Source: Deltaproteobacteria bacterium (GTDB lineage Bacteria; Myxococcota_A; UBA9160; JAFDET01). Taken from it: a stretch of DNA of 35,820 nt. This document shows, in pieces, positions 11,143-19,907 of the stretch. The DNA is taken from contig JAFDET010000014.1 in NCBI GenBank assembly GCA_019310195.1, forward strand, positions 1-35,820. Reading direction: 5' to 3'. Position 1 is the stretch's first letter; the number at the start of each line of letters is the position of its first letter. Made by a program: the position numbers and the translations under genes. Under the pieces are notes generated by a model. That model was given only the letters and a program-made list of their open reading frames with translations, was not told where the DNA came from and ran no database searches.

Positions 11143-12040
11143 TCAGGCCGGGTTCACCTCCAGGTATTGCACGCTGAAGAGGCGCTCCGGATCGGTCCAG
11201 CACGCGACCACGCTCCAGCCGGCGCCCTGCGCCAGGTCGGCGAACGGGCCGAGCCGGTACTTGTACGAGTTCTCGGTGTGGATGCGCTCGCCCGCGGACA
11301 GCGACACCTGCCGCTCGGCGATCCGAACGGTCTGGTCCCGGACGCTCTCCAGGTGCATCTCGATGCGGCCCTCGTCCTCGTCGTAGAAGGCGACGTGGCG
11401 GAAGTCGTCGGGTCGAAAATCGGCCCCCAGCTCGCGGTTGGCCCGCACCAGCAGGTTCTTGTTGAAGGCCTCGGTGACCCCCGCTGCGTCGTTGTAGGCC
11501 CTTTCCAGGGTCTCGCGATCCTTCTGCAGATCGACGCCCAGCAGCAGACCGCCGCCCTCACCCGAGATCTCGGCCACGTGCTCCAGGAAGGAGGCCGCCT
11601 GGGGCCGCGCCGGTGTAGTCGGCACAGACCGGCAGGACCTCCAGGCGGGGATAGAGCCCGTGGAGGATTGTCGCGGTCCGCTCGAGCTGCTCCCGGGAGA
11701 TGTCAATGGGCACGTAACCAGCGGGCGCGTCGAGGTGGTCCAGCAGGATGCGGGACTTGAGGCTGGCGCCACTGCCGTACTCCACCAACAGACAGCGCTC
11801 GCCCAGACATCCCGCCATCTCCTCGGCGTGGGTGCGGGTGATCTCCAGCTCGGTGCGCGTGGGGTAGTACTCCGGCGTCTCGCAGATGCGCTCGAAGAGC
11901 TCGGCGCCGCGCTCATCGTAGAAGTACTTGGAAGGAATCGACTTGGGATGCTGCTGGAGTCCGCGCAGCAGGTCGTCCCGGAAGGACGCCTGGGGCGATC
12001 CGAAGTCCAGCACTTCGGGAACCGAGGCCCGCTGATACAT
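11143..12040 (-). pseudogene. egtD: L-histidine N-alpha-methyltransferase (EgtD) with internal deletion and frameshift
   Basis: N-terminal half MYQRASVPEVLDFGSPQASFRDDLLRGLQQHPKSIPSKYFYDERGAELFERICETPEYYPTRTE...VCADYT is in one frame; C-terminal half ASFLEHVAEISGEGGGLLLGVDLQKDRETLERAYNDAAGVTEAFNKNLL... is in another. The FFPGSTIGN-type segment is absent around 11600-11625. Confidence 0.85.
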
Positions 12041-12105
12041 GGGGGCCGAGTATAGCCAGCGTGGCGTTTCGTCCAGGCAGGGGCGCTTGCGGCTATGCTT
12101 GGCCA

Positions 12106-12795
12106 ATGCGTCCGCTGGTGGGAGTGGCCGCCGGCGTTTACGGAAACGCCACGGGCACGTCGCGCATCGAACTCGGGCTGGATTACACCCGCGCGCTGGA
12201 GGCGTCGGGAGCGGTGCCAGTGGTGCTGCCGATCCAGGCCGACCCCGCTGACCTCGTCCAGCGCATCGCGGGCCTGGTGGTTCCCGGCGGGCCGGATTTC
12301 GTCCCGACCACGCCCTACCCCGCCGGAGTCGAGTTCGACGCCGCCCCGCCGAAACAGCTGGCCTTCGACACCGCACTGATCCAGGCGGCGCTCGAGCGCG
12401 GCACATCGTTCCTGGGCATCTGCTGGGGCATGCAGCTTCTGGCACGCGCGCTGGGCGGGTCGCTCCACCACCATCTGCCCGTGGACGTGCCGAGCGCCCG
12501 GCCGCACAAGACCGCCTCCGGCGATCTGGAGCACGGCCTGCGCGTGGAGCCCGGCACGCGTCTGGCCGCGCTGCTGGGACCCGACGCGGATCGCGTGAAC
12601 AGCCGCCATCATCAGGCGGTGGCCGACCCGGGACCGGCCCTGCGCATCAGTGCCCGCGCCGACGACGGCGTGGTCGAGGCCCTCGAACGCCCGGGTGCGC
12701 CCTTCTGCGTGGGCGTGCAGTGGCACCCGGAGCGCATGGACGCCCCCCACCGCCGCGCGCTCTTCGGCGGCTTCGTCGCGGCCTGTCGGGACTGA
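12106..12795 (+). CDS. class I glutamine amidotransferase / gamma-glutamyl-hydrolase-like (peptidase C26)
   Basis: MRPLVGVAAGVYGN...GLVVPGGPDF...FLGICWGMQLLARALGGSLHHHL...NSRHHQAV...GVQWHPE; Cys-His-Glu triad present. Confidence 0.88.
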   Translation: MRPLVGVAAGVYGNATGTSRIELGLDYTRALEASGAVPVVLPIQADPADLVQRIAGLVVPGGPDFVPTTPYPAGVEFDAAPPKQLAFDTALIQAALERGTSFLGICWGMQLLARALGGSLHHHLPVDVPSARPHKTASGDLEHGLRVEPGTRLAALLGPDADRVNSRHHQAVADPGPALRISARADDGVVEALERPGAPFCVGVQWHPERMDAPHRRALFGGFVAACRD

Positions 12796-12825
12796 ACGAG
12801 GTACCCTGCCGCGCCCGGAGGTTGC

Positions 12826-14895
12826 ATGAGGACGCGTTGGATCCCGATTCTGTGCCTGGCCCTGGCCTGCGGTGCGCCGGCGCCGGAGATCCCCTCCTCC
12901 GGCCAGACCTACGACGTGCACATCCTGCGCGACAGCTGGGGCGTGCCGCACATCTTCGGCGCCCGCGACGCCGACGTGGCCTTCGGCCTGGCCTGGGCCC
13001 ACGCCGAGGACGACTTCGCCACGATCCAGGAGTCGCTCTTGATGTCGCGGGGCTCGCTGGCGGCGGTCCGGGGGCGCGACGCGGCGCGCTACGACTTCCT
13101 GTCGCGCTGGCTGCGGGTGCAGGACGTGGCCCGTGCGGCTTGGGAACGCGACCTCTCCCCCGAAGCACGCGCGGTGGCCGAGGCCTACGCCGACGGCATC
13201 AACCGCTTCGGACAGCACCACCCGGACCAGGTGCTGCCGGGTGTGTTGCCCGTCAGCGGCGTCGACCTGGCGGCCGGGTTCGTGTTCCAGAACGCGGCGT
13301 TCGTGGCGGGCGGCGAGCTGGCGCGCCTGCTGGACGAGGACCGCGCGCTGGAGGAGGAGAAGCCGGAGCCGCCCCGAGGCTCGAACTCGTTCGCCGTGGC
13401 TCCCAAACGCTCCGCGGACGGGCGCACGCGCCTGGCGGTCAACTCCCATCAGCCCTGGACCGGCCCGGTGGCGTGGTACGAGGCGCACCTGCGCAGCGAC
13501 GAGGGCTGGGAGGCCGTGGGCGGCGTCTTCCCGGGATCGCCCGTGATTCTGCACGGCCACAACCGCCACCTGGGCTGGGCCCACACCGTCAATCAGCCCG
13601 ACCTGGTGGACGTGTTCCGGCTGGAGATCCACCCGGAGGATCCGAATCGCTACCGCTTCGATGGGGAGTGGCGCGAGCTGGAGCAGCGGAAGATCCCGAT
13701 CCGCGTGCGCCTCTGGGGCCCGTTCCACTGGACCGTGCAGCGCGAGGTGCTGGCGTCGGTGCATGGCCCGGTAGTGCGCCGCAAGGACGGCACCTTCGCG
13801 GTGCGCTTTGCCGGGATCGGCGAGGGCGGCATGCTCGAGCAGATCTACCGCATGAACCGCGCGCAGAACCTGGAGGAGTTCCGCGCGGCCATGCGCCTGC
13901 ATCGCATCGCCATGTTCAACACGCTCTACGCCGATGAGGCGGGCAACGTCTGGTACGTCTACAACGCCAAGCTTCCCCTGCGCGCCGACGGCCACGACTG
14001 GAGCGGCGTGGTGGACGGCAGCACCTCCGAAACCCTGTGGAGCGAGTACCTGCCCTTCGACGCGCTGCCCCAGGTGACCAACCCGGCGTCGGGCTTCGCC
14101 CAGAACTGCAACAGCACGCCCTACCGGACCACGGACGGGACCGACAACCCGCGCCAGGACGAGTTCGATCCGAAGCTGGGCGTCGAGACACACATGACCA
14201 ACCGGGCCTTGCGTGCCCTGGAACTCTTCGGTCCCGACGCCTCGATTACCCGCGACGAGTTCTTCGCGTACAAGTTCGACATGGCCTACTCCCGGGAGTC
14301 GGACGAAGCCGGCTGGGTGCGGCAGCTCCTGGAGGCCGGCCCGCCCGAGGACCCGGAGCTGCGCGAGGCCTGGGACCGGATCGCAGCCTGGGACCTGGGC
14401 GCCGAGCCCACCAACCGCGGCACAGCCATCGGCATCCTGACCCTCCTACCCTACTGGAACGCCCTGCGCCGCGGGCTGGAGCCGCCCTCGCTGCTGGAGC
14501 TTCTGGGCCGGGCGGCCGACACGCTGCGCGAGCATCACGGCCGGCTCGACCCTCCCTGGGAACAGGTCAACCGGCTGCGCCGGGGCGACCTGGATCTGGG
14601 CGTGGGAGGCGGCCCGGACATCCTGCACGCGGTCTACGCCGAGCCCACCGACGACGGCCGAATGCGTGGTGTGGCCGGGGACTCCTACGTGCTGATGGTG
14701 GAGTGGGGACCCCGCGGCGTCCGCTCGCGCAGCATCCACCAGTTCGGCAGCGCCACCCTGGACGCCACCTCGCCCCACTACGCGGACCAGGCGGTGCTCT
14801 TCGCCAAGCGCATGACCAAGCCGGTCTGGCTCGACGAGCAGGACGTGCGCGCCAACCTCATCCGCGAGTACGTCCCCGCCGGCGCCACTCCTTAG
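12826..14895 (+). CDS. penicillin acylase / acylhomoserine lactone acylase family lipoprotein
   Basis: Lipobox LALACGAP; SWGVPHIFGARDADVAFGLAWAHAEDDF; autoprocessing GSNSFAVAP; HGHNRHLGWAHTVNQPDLVDVFRLE. Confidence 0.9.
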   Translation: MRTRWIPILCLALACGAPAPEIPSSGQTYDVHILRDSWGVPHIFGARDADVAFGLAWAHAEDDFATIQESLLMSRGSLAAVRGRDAARYDFLSRWLRVQDVARAAWERDLSPEARAVAEAYADGINRFGQHHPDQVLPGVLPVSGVDLAAGFVFQNAAFVAGGELARLLDEDRALEEEKPEPPRGSNSFAVAPKRSADGRTRLAVNSHQPWTGPVAWYEAHLRSDEGWEAVGGVFPGSPVILHGHNRHLGWAHTVNQPDLVDVFRLEIHPEDPNRYRFDGEWRELEQRKIPIRVRLWGPFHWTVQREVLASVHGPVVRRKDGTFAVRFAGIGEGGMLEQIYRMNRAQNLEEFRAAMRLHRIAMFNTLYADEAGNVWYVYNAKLPLRADGHDWSGVVDGSTSETLWSEYLPFDALPQVTNPASGFAQNCNSTPYRTTDGTDNPRQDEFDPKLGVETHMTNRALRALELFGPDASITRDEFFAYKFDMAYSRESDEAGWVRQLLEAGPPEDPELREAWDRIAAWDLGAEPTNRGTAIGILTLLPYWNALRRGLEPPSLLELLGRAADTLREHHGRLDPPWEQVNRLRRGDLDLGVGGGPDILHAVYAEPTDDGRMRGVAGDSYVLMVEWGPRGVRSRSIHQFGSATLDATSPHYADQAVLFAKRMTKPVWLDEQDVRANLIREYVPAGATP

Positions 14896-15764
14896 CTCCC
14901 GCGGAGCTCCTGGGTAGAGAGGCAGAAGCCCACGCCCTGGAGCCAGCAGGTGTCGTCGTGGACGTGCTCGTCGCGCCGCAGCGAGCGGACCTCGCGGACT
15001 CCGCCGCCTTCGAAGGCCCGGGCGATGCGCTTCTGCATCTCGGGATCCCGCCCCCCGAAGAGCGCCGGGATTGCAACCCCGTCGATGAAGCGGGCCTCGA
15101 ACCCTGCGCCATGCTTCACGAGTCGCAGCACCTGCCCTGCGTGGTCGCGGATCACGCGCGCGGTGACGCCGCCGGGAATCCGCGTTCCCGTGAGTGGAAG
15201 CACCAGTCGGCCGCCCACGTCCAGCGCATCCAGCCAGGAGTCCGGGGGATGCGTGACGCCGCCGCCCACCAGGATCGCGTCCAGCGGTCCTTCGAGCGGA
15301 TCGGTCCCGTCGCCGTGAACCACCTCCACCTGACGCACCCGGCGCAGGTTGCGGCGCGCCCGCTCGGCGAGTCGCGGCTCGAGCTCCAGCGCCCGCACGC
15401 GCCCCTCGCGCCCCACCAGCTCGGCCAGAATGGCCGTGTAGTAGCCGCTGCCGCAGCCCACCTGCACCACGCGGTCGCCGGCCTCCAGAGCCAGGGCGTC
15501 GATCATCTTCGCCACCAGGTAGGGCGAGCTGTTGTTGATGAAGCGCGAGACGTCCAACGCCAGGGAGCAATCCGCATAGACCTGGGCAGGATCCGCGTCG
15601 GGTGTGGAGTAGTAGCCGTCGATGCGAAACTCGAGCCAGGGACCTCGGTCCAGGAAGCGCTCGCGCGGCACGCGGGCAAAGGCCTCGCGAAGTCCCGGCG
15701 TGCGCAGCTCCAGCGCCTCCGCGAGCTCATCCGCGAACCGGCGGCGGACCTCGTCTAACCCCAC
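14892..15764 (-). CDS. protein-L-isoaspartate O-methyltransferase-like protein
   Basis: Probable GTG start VGLDEVRRRFADELAEALE; DGYYSTPDADPAQVYAD; motif I GDRVVQVGCGSGYYTAILAELVG. Confidence 0.75.
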   Translation of the reverse strand: MGLDEVRRRFADELAEALELRTPGLREAFARVPRERFLDRGPWLEFRIDGYYSTPDADPAQVYADCSLALDVSRFINNSSPYLVAKMIDALALEAGDRVVQVGCGSGYYTAILAELVGREGRVRALELEPRLAERARRNLRRVRQVEVVHGDGTDPLEGPLDAILVGGGVTHPPDSWLDALDVGGRLVLPLTGTRIPGGVTARVIRDHAGQVLRLVKHGAGFEARFIDGVAIPALFGGRDPEMQKRIARAFEGGGVREVRSLRRDEHVHDDTCWLQGVGFCLSTQELRGS

Positions 15765-15832
15765 GCGGGTGAGTCTATGCGGTGGAGAGCGATGGTGCAG
15801 GTACAATCCAGCCTCGCTCGTCAGGGGGAAGC

Positions 15833-16723
15833 ATGGGAGAGGATCGGGACCGCCGGGCACTCGGGCTGCTCGGCGCGGGTGCGGCGCTGGGAATCGCGCT
15901 GGCCGCATGGGGCCTCGCCGGCTCCGGCGACGCGGTGGGCGGACTGCCGGAGGGCGCGATCGCCGTCGTGAACCAGCAGCCTCTGTCGGCCGAGGCCTTC
16001 GAGCGCTTCGCCGCGGCGGTGGCCGGCGAACGACGCAGCCAGCTGGGCGCCGACGAGCGCCGGCGGCTGCTGGAGCGCATGATCGACGAGGAGCTGCTCT
16101 TCCAGCGCGGACTGGAGCTGGGCCTGGCCCGGCACGAGCCCACCGCCCGCCGCTCGATCGTGTCCGCGCTGATCGCCAGCATCGCCAGCGATGCCGAGGC
16201 CGATGAGCCCGACGAGGCGGCGCTACGCGCCTTTCACACCGACTCCCGCGAGCGATTCACGCGGCCCGGGCGCCTGTCGGTGGAGGTGGCCTTCGTGTCC
16301 GCCCGCGGCCGCGCGGAGAACGAGAGCTACGAGCGCGCTTCGGAGATCGCGCGTCGAGCCAGGGCCGGCGAGCCGCTGCCCGACGTAGCCTCCGCCCTGG
16401 GCGACGTCCCGACGGCCCCACTGCCGGCCGGGCTGCTGCCGGTGGAGACCCTGCGCCAGTACCTGGGGCCCACCGCAGCCGTGGCGGCGGAACGCCTGGA
16501 GGCCGGCGAGGTGAGCGATCCGATCCGGGGCGTCGGGGGCTACCACGTGGTGCGGCTGGTGGAGCGGACCGAGGGCGCCGTGGCGCCCTTCGACGAGGTC
16601 CGCAACCAGGTCCGCGCCGAGTACCTGCGCTCGCTGGGCGAGCGCGCACTGGCCCGCGCCATCGACGACCTGCGCGCGGACTCCACGATCCGGATCGACG
16701 ATGCGAGGCTGGACGCGCCATGA
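15833..16723 (+). CDS. membrane-anchored parvulin-type peptidyl-prolyl isomerase (PpiC/SurA-like)
   Basis: N-terminal hydrophobic anchor; AIAVVNQQPLSAEAFERF; LPAGLLPVETL...LEAGEVSDPIRGVGGYHVVRLVERTEG. Confidence 0.8.
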   Translation: MGEDRDRRALGLLGAGAALGIALAAWGLAGSGDAVGGLPEGAIAVVNQQPLSAEAFERFAAAVAGERRSQLGADERRRLLERMIDEELLFQRGLELGLARHEPTARRSIVSALIASIASDAEADEPDEAALRAFHTDSRERFTRPGRLSVEVAFVSARGRAENESYERASEIARRARAGEPLPDVASALGDVPTAPLPAGLLPVETLRQYLGPTAAVAAERLEAGEVSDPIRGVGGYHVVRLVERTEGAVAPFDEVRNQVRAEYLRSLGERALARAIDDLRADSTIRIDDARLDAP

Positions 16724-17979
16724 CGCGAACGCTGGCGCTGGCTGCGCTGGCGTCCCTGGCCCTGGGACTGCCTGGAGCGGCACTCGCCCACGGCCGTTCC
16801 ACGTCCATGTCGTCCTGGGACATCCGCGACGCAGAGCGGCCCTCGGCGCGCGTGCGCGTGCAGGCGACCTGGCTGGACCTGCAGCGCGCGCTACCCGAGC
16901 TGGGCGGACTGACTCCCGGGGTTCTCGCCACACGGCCGGATCTGGCGGCGGCCGTGGACGCCTACCTGACCAGCCACTACCGGCTGCAGGTAAACGGCGT
17001 CGCGTGCCACCCGACCGCACCGCGTGCGTCGCCGGTGCCCGACGCCACCCACGTGGCTCGCCGCTGGCGCATCCAGTGCTCGCTCGCCGGTGAGCGCTCG
17101 GTGCGGGCCGACGGCTTCACCGAGGTGATGCCGGCCCACCTGCACCTGGCCCGCCTGCGCATCGACGAAGCGGCGCCCCTGGGACGCGTATTCGTGCTGG
17201 CCTCCCCGCTGCTCGAGCTGGACCGGGCCGAAGGCCGGGAGCTGCCCCGGGCCAGTTCGTTTCGGGAGTTCGTCCGCCTGGGGATCGAGCACATCGCCAC
17301 CGGCTGGGACCACCTGGCATTCCTGCTCGCGTTGCTTCTCGTCGGCGTGACCGTATGGGAGGTGGCCACGGTGGTGACCGGCTTCACCGTCGCCCACAGC
17401 CTGACCCTGGCACTGGGCGTGCTGGGCTGGGTGCGCCCCCAGGCCGGGGCGGTCGAGGCCCTGATCGGGCTCTCGATCGTGGTGGTGGCGCTGGAGAACA
17501 CGGCGCTGACGGTTTCGGCGCGGGGGCGGCGCACGATCCTGGTCGGCCTGGCGGCACTGTTCGCCGTGTCCACGGCCGGTGCGCTGGCGGGTCGGGTCGC
17601 GGTCCCCGCCTTGGCGCTGGCCGGCATCGGCCTCTTCTCGCTGTGCTACTTCGGCCTGCTGTCGCGGGTGGCCCGACCCTTCCGGCTGCGCTGGCTGCTG
17701 GCCTTCGTGTTCGGGCTGGTGCACGGCTTCGGCTTCGCGGGCATCCTCACCGAGATGGAGCTGCCGCCCAGCCGCCTGGCCCCGGCGCTGCTCGGCTTCA
17801 ACGTGGGTGTCGAGCTGGGCCAGCTCGCCATCGTCGCCGTGGCCTGGCCCTTCCTGCGCGCACTGCTCCGAGGGCCCCAGACCCGCCGACAGCTTGTCGT
17901 GCAGGCCGGCTCCGCGGCGGTGCTGGCGGCGGGGATCTTCTGGTTCGCGTCCCGCGCGCTGGCCGCCGGCCCCCCCTGA
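16720..17979 (+). CDS. HupE/UreJ family membrane protein
   Basis: Signal peptide; GIEHIATGWDHLAFLLALLLVGVTVWEVATVVTGFTVAHSLTLALGVLGWV; LVHGFGFAGIL; 4-bp overlap with the PPIase gene. Confidence 0.85.
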   Translation: MTRTLALAALASLALGLPGAALAHGRSTSMSSWDIRDAERPSARVRVQATWLDLQRALPELGGLTPGVLATRPDLAAAVDAYLTSHYRLQVNGVACHPTAPRASPVPDATHVARRWRIQCSLAGERSVRADGFTEVMPAHLHLARLRIDEAAPLGRVFVLASPLLELDRAEGRELPRASSFREFVRLGIEHIATGWDHLAFLLALLLVGVTVWEVATVVTGFTVAHSLTLALGVLGWVRPQAGAVEALIGLSIVVVALENTALTVSARGRRTILVGLAALFAVSTAGALAGRVAVPALALAGIGLFSLCYFGLLSRVARPFRLRWLLAFVFGLVHGFGFAGILTEMELPPSRLAPALLGFNVGVELGQLAIVAVAWPFLRALLRGPQTRRQLVVQAGSAAVLAAGIFWFASRALAAGPP

Positions 17980-18032
17980 GACCGCCGCCCGGCTGAAGAC
18001 GCCTTCCGGTTCAGCCGAGGTACAATCTCGTG

Positions 18033-19523
18033 ATGTTCGAAGCAGCCGAGCTGGGGCGGAAGGTCTCCAAGAAGGAGTTCGAGCGCCTGGAGCCGGAGCT
18101 CCGCACGAAGCTCCTGGAGACCCAACGGGAGCTCGCCGAGGCGGGGATCCCGGTCATCCTGATCGTGTCGGGCGTGGAGGGCGCCGGCAAGGGCGAGGTG
18201 GTGAACCGCCTGCACGAGTGGCTCGACACCCGCGGCATCACGACCTCCGCCTTCTGGGACGAGACCGACGAGGAACGCGAGCACCCGACGGCGTGGCGCT
18301 TCTGGCGACACATGCCCGAGCGGGGCAAGATCGCCATCTTCTTCGGCTCCTGGTACAGCGGGCCCATCGTCGAGCGCGCCTTTGGGAAGCTCTCCAATGG
18401 CGAGTTCGAACTCGAGCTCGACCGCATCGCCTCCCTGGAGCGCATGCTCGCGGCCGATGGCGCGCTGATCCTGAAGCTCTGGTACCACCTGCCCAAGAAG
18501 GAGCAGAGCAAGCGCATCGAGGCCGATCGCAAGGAAGACGGACGCAACACCCTCGACGTCTCCCCCTTCACCAAGAAGTTCGCCAAGCGCTTCGACGAGT
18601 TCGCCGCCGTCTCGGAGCGCGCCATCCGCAGGACCGACACCGGCCAGTGCGCGTGGCGGGTGATCGAGTCCACCAACCGGCGCTACCGCGACCTGGCCAC
18701 GGGATTCATCATCCTGGATGCCCTGCGCAGGCGTCTGGACAGCGAGGCCGCAACGCCCGAGCCGCCGGAGTCCCACGACATCGAGATCCCGGACCTCGAA
18801 GCAGCCCGCCTCACGATCCTCGACCGCGTGGATCTGACAGAGCGCATCGAGCCGGAGGCGTACAGCCGCGAGCTCAAGTCCCTACAGTCCAGGCTCAACG
18901 CGCTCTCGTGGAAGGCCTGGGAGCGCAAGAAGACCTGCGTGGCCCTCTTCGAGGGCTGGGACGCCGCCGGCAAAGGCGGCGCCATCCGCCGCGTGAACCG
19001 CGCCCTGGACGCCCGTCTCTACCGCGTCGTGCAGATCGCTGCGCCCACCGACGAGGAGCGGGCCCATCACTACCTGTGGCGCTTCTGGCGCGGCCTGCCG
19101 CGGGCAGGCCACATCACCCTCTACGACCGCTCCTGGTACGGTCGCGTGATGGTCGAGCGCGTCGAGGGGCTGGCCCGCGAGGAAGCCTGGCGTCGCTCGT
19201 ATCGGGAGATCAACGCCTTCGAGGAGCAGCTCTGCGACCACGGCATCACGCTGCTCAAGTTCTGGATGCACATCAGCCCGGAAGAGCAGCTCCGGCGCTT
19301 CCGAGAGCGGGAGCAGACGCCCCACAAGGCCCACAAGATCACGGAAGAGGACTGGCGCAACCGCGAGAAGTGGGACGAGTACCGGGCCGCCGTGAACGAG
19401 ATGGTCGCCAAGACGAGCACCAGCGAAGCGCCGTGGACGCTGGTGGCGGGCGACGACAAGCGCTTGGCCCGGGTCCAGGTGCTGAGGACGTTCGTCGAGG
19501 CGTTCGAGAAGGCGCTGGCCTAG
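18033..19523 (+). CDS. pap: polyphosphate:AMP phosphotransferase (double PPK2 domain)
   Basis: Two PPK2 modules with P-loops VSGVEGAGKGEVVNRLHEWLDTRG and FEGWDAAGKGGAIRRVNRALDAR; YDRSWYGRVMVERVEG. Confidence 0.93.
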   Translation: MFEAAELGRKVSKKEFERLEPELRTKLLETQRELAEAGIPVILIVSGVEGAGKGEVVNRLHEWLDTRGITTSAFWDETDEEREHPTAWRFWRHMPERGKIAIFFGSWYSGPIVERAFGKLSNGEFELELDRIASLERMLAADGALILKLWYHLPKKEQSKRIEADRKEDGRNTLDVSPFTKKFAKRFDEFAAVSERAIRRTDTGQCAWRVIESTNRRYRDLATGFIILDALRRRLDSEAATPEPPESHDIEIPDLEAARLTILDRVDLTERIEPEAYSRELKSLQSRLNALSWKAWERKKTCVALFEGWDAAGKGGAIRRVNRALDARLYRVVQIAAPTDEERAHHYLWRFWRGLPRAGHITLYDRSWYGRVMVERVEGLAREEAWRRSYREINAFEEQLCDHGITLLKFWMHISPEEQLRRFREREQTPHKAHKITEEDWRNREKWDEYRAAVNEMVAKTSTSEAPWTLVAGDDKRLARVQVLRTFVEAFEKALA

Positions 19524-19765
19524 GCAGCCAGGGCGGCCGCGGTGTCCGCCGGCGCGTGGTGTGCCTCGAGACGCGTGCAGCGCTTGCAGCTCGGATAGGC
19601 CTCGACCCGGGTGAGGGGATCCCGGACCACGATGCGGTTGGCCATCCAGCGCTCCAGCCCGATCCCGCACAGAGTGTGCTCGGAGTCGCGCCGCACGTGA
19701 TTGCGACCGTTGGGGGCCAGGTTGCGGCGCGCCGGCCGCGTGAAGTGGGTGAACCAGTTCATCAC
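19520..19765 (-). CDS. small putative zinc-binding protein
   Basis: 81 aa, MMNWFTHFTRPARRNLAPNGRNHVRRDSEHTLCGIGLERW...YPSCKRCTRLEAHHA; HTLCG-xn-CxxC pattern; convergent 4-bp overlap with pap. Confidence 0.55.
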   Translation of the reverse strand: MMNWFTHFTRPARRNLAPNGRNHVRRDSEHTLCGIGLERWMANRIVVRDPLTRVEAYPSCKRCTRLEAHHAPADTAAALAA

Positions 19766-19907
19766 CCAATAAGTGCCCCCGAGCCGGGTTCAGGTGACGG
19801 AACGGGGCGATAAAGACGGAGCTGCGCGGCGAATGCCTGGCTCTGGCCCCCGCGGGGAGAGCTCTCGGCGGCGCCGAGCCCATCACGGGCTGCTGTAGAG
19901 TCGCGCC

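Noticed and set aside
12041-14193. Upstream extension of the minus-strand ORF 11143-14193
   Set aside because: Antisense to the amidotransferase and acylase genes; only the 3' part carries EgtD sequence.
17991-18017. Hairpin ggctgaa...ttcagcc before pap
   Set aside because: Only 7 bp with a 12+ nt loop and no T-tract; weak.
19857-19880. Short palindromes gagagctctc / ctcggcggcgccgag upstream of the GST gene
   Set aside because: Short GC-rich palindromes are expected by chance in this composition.
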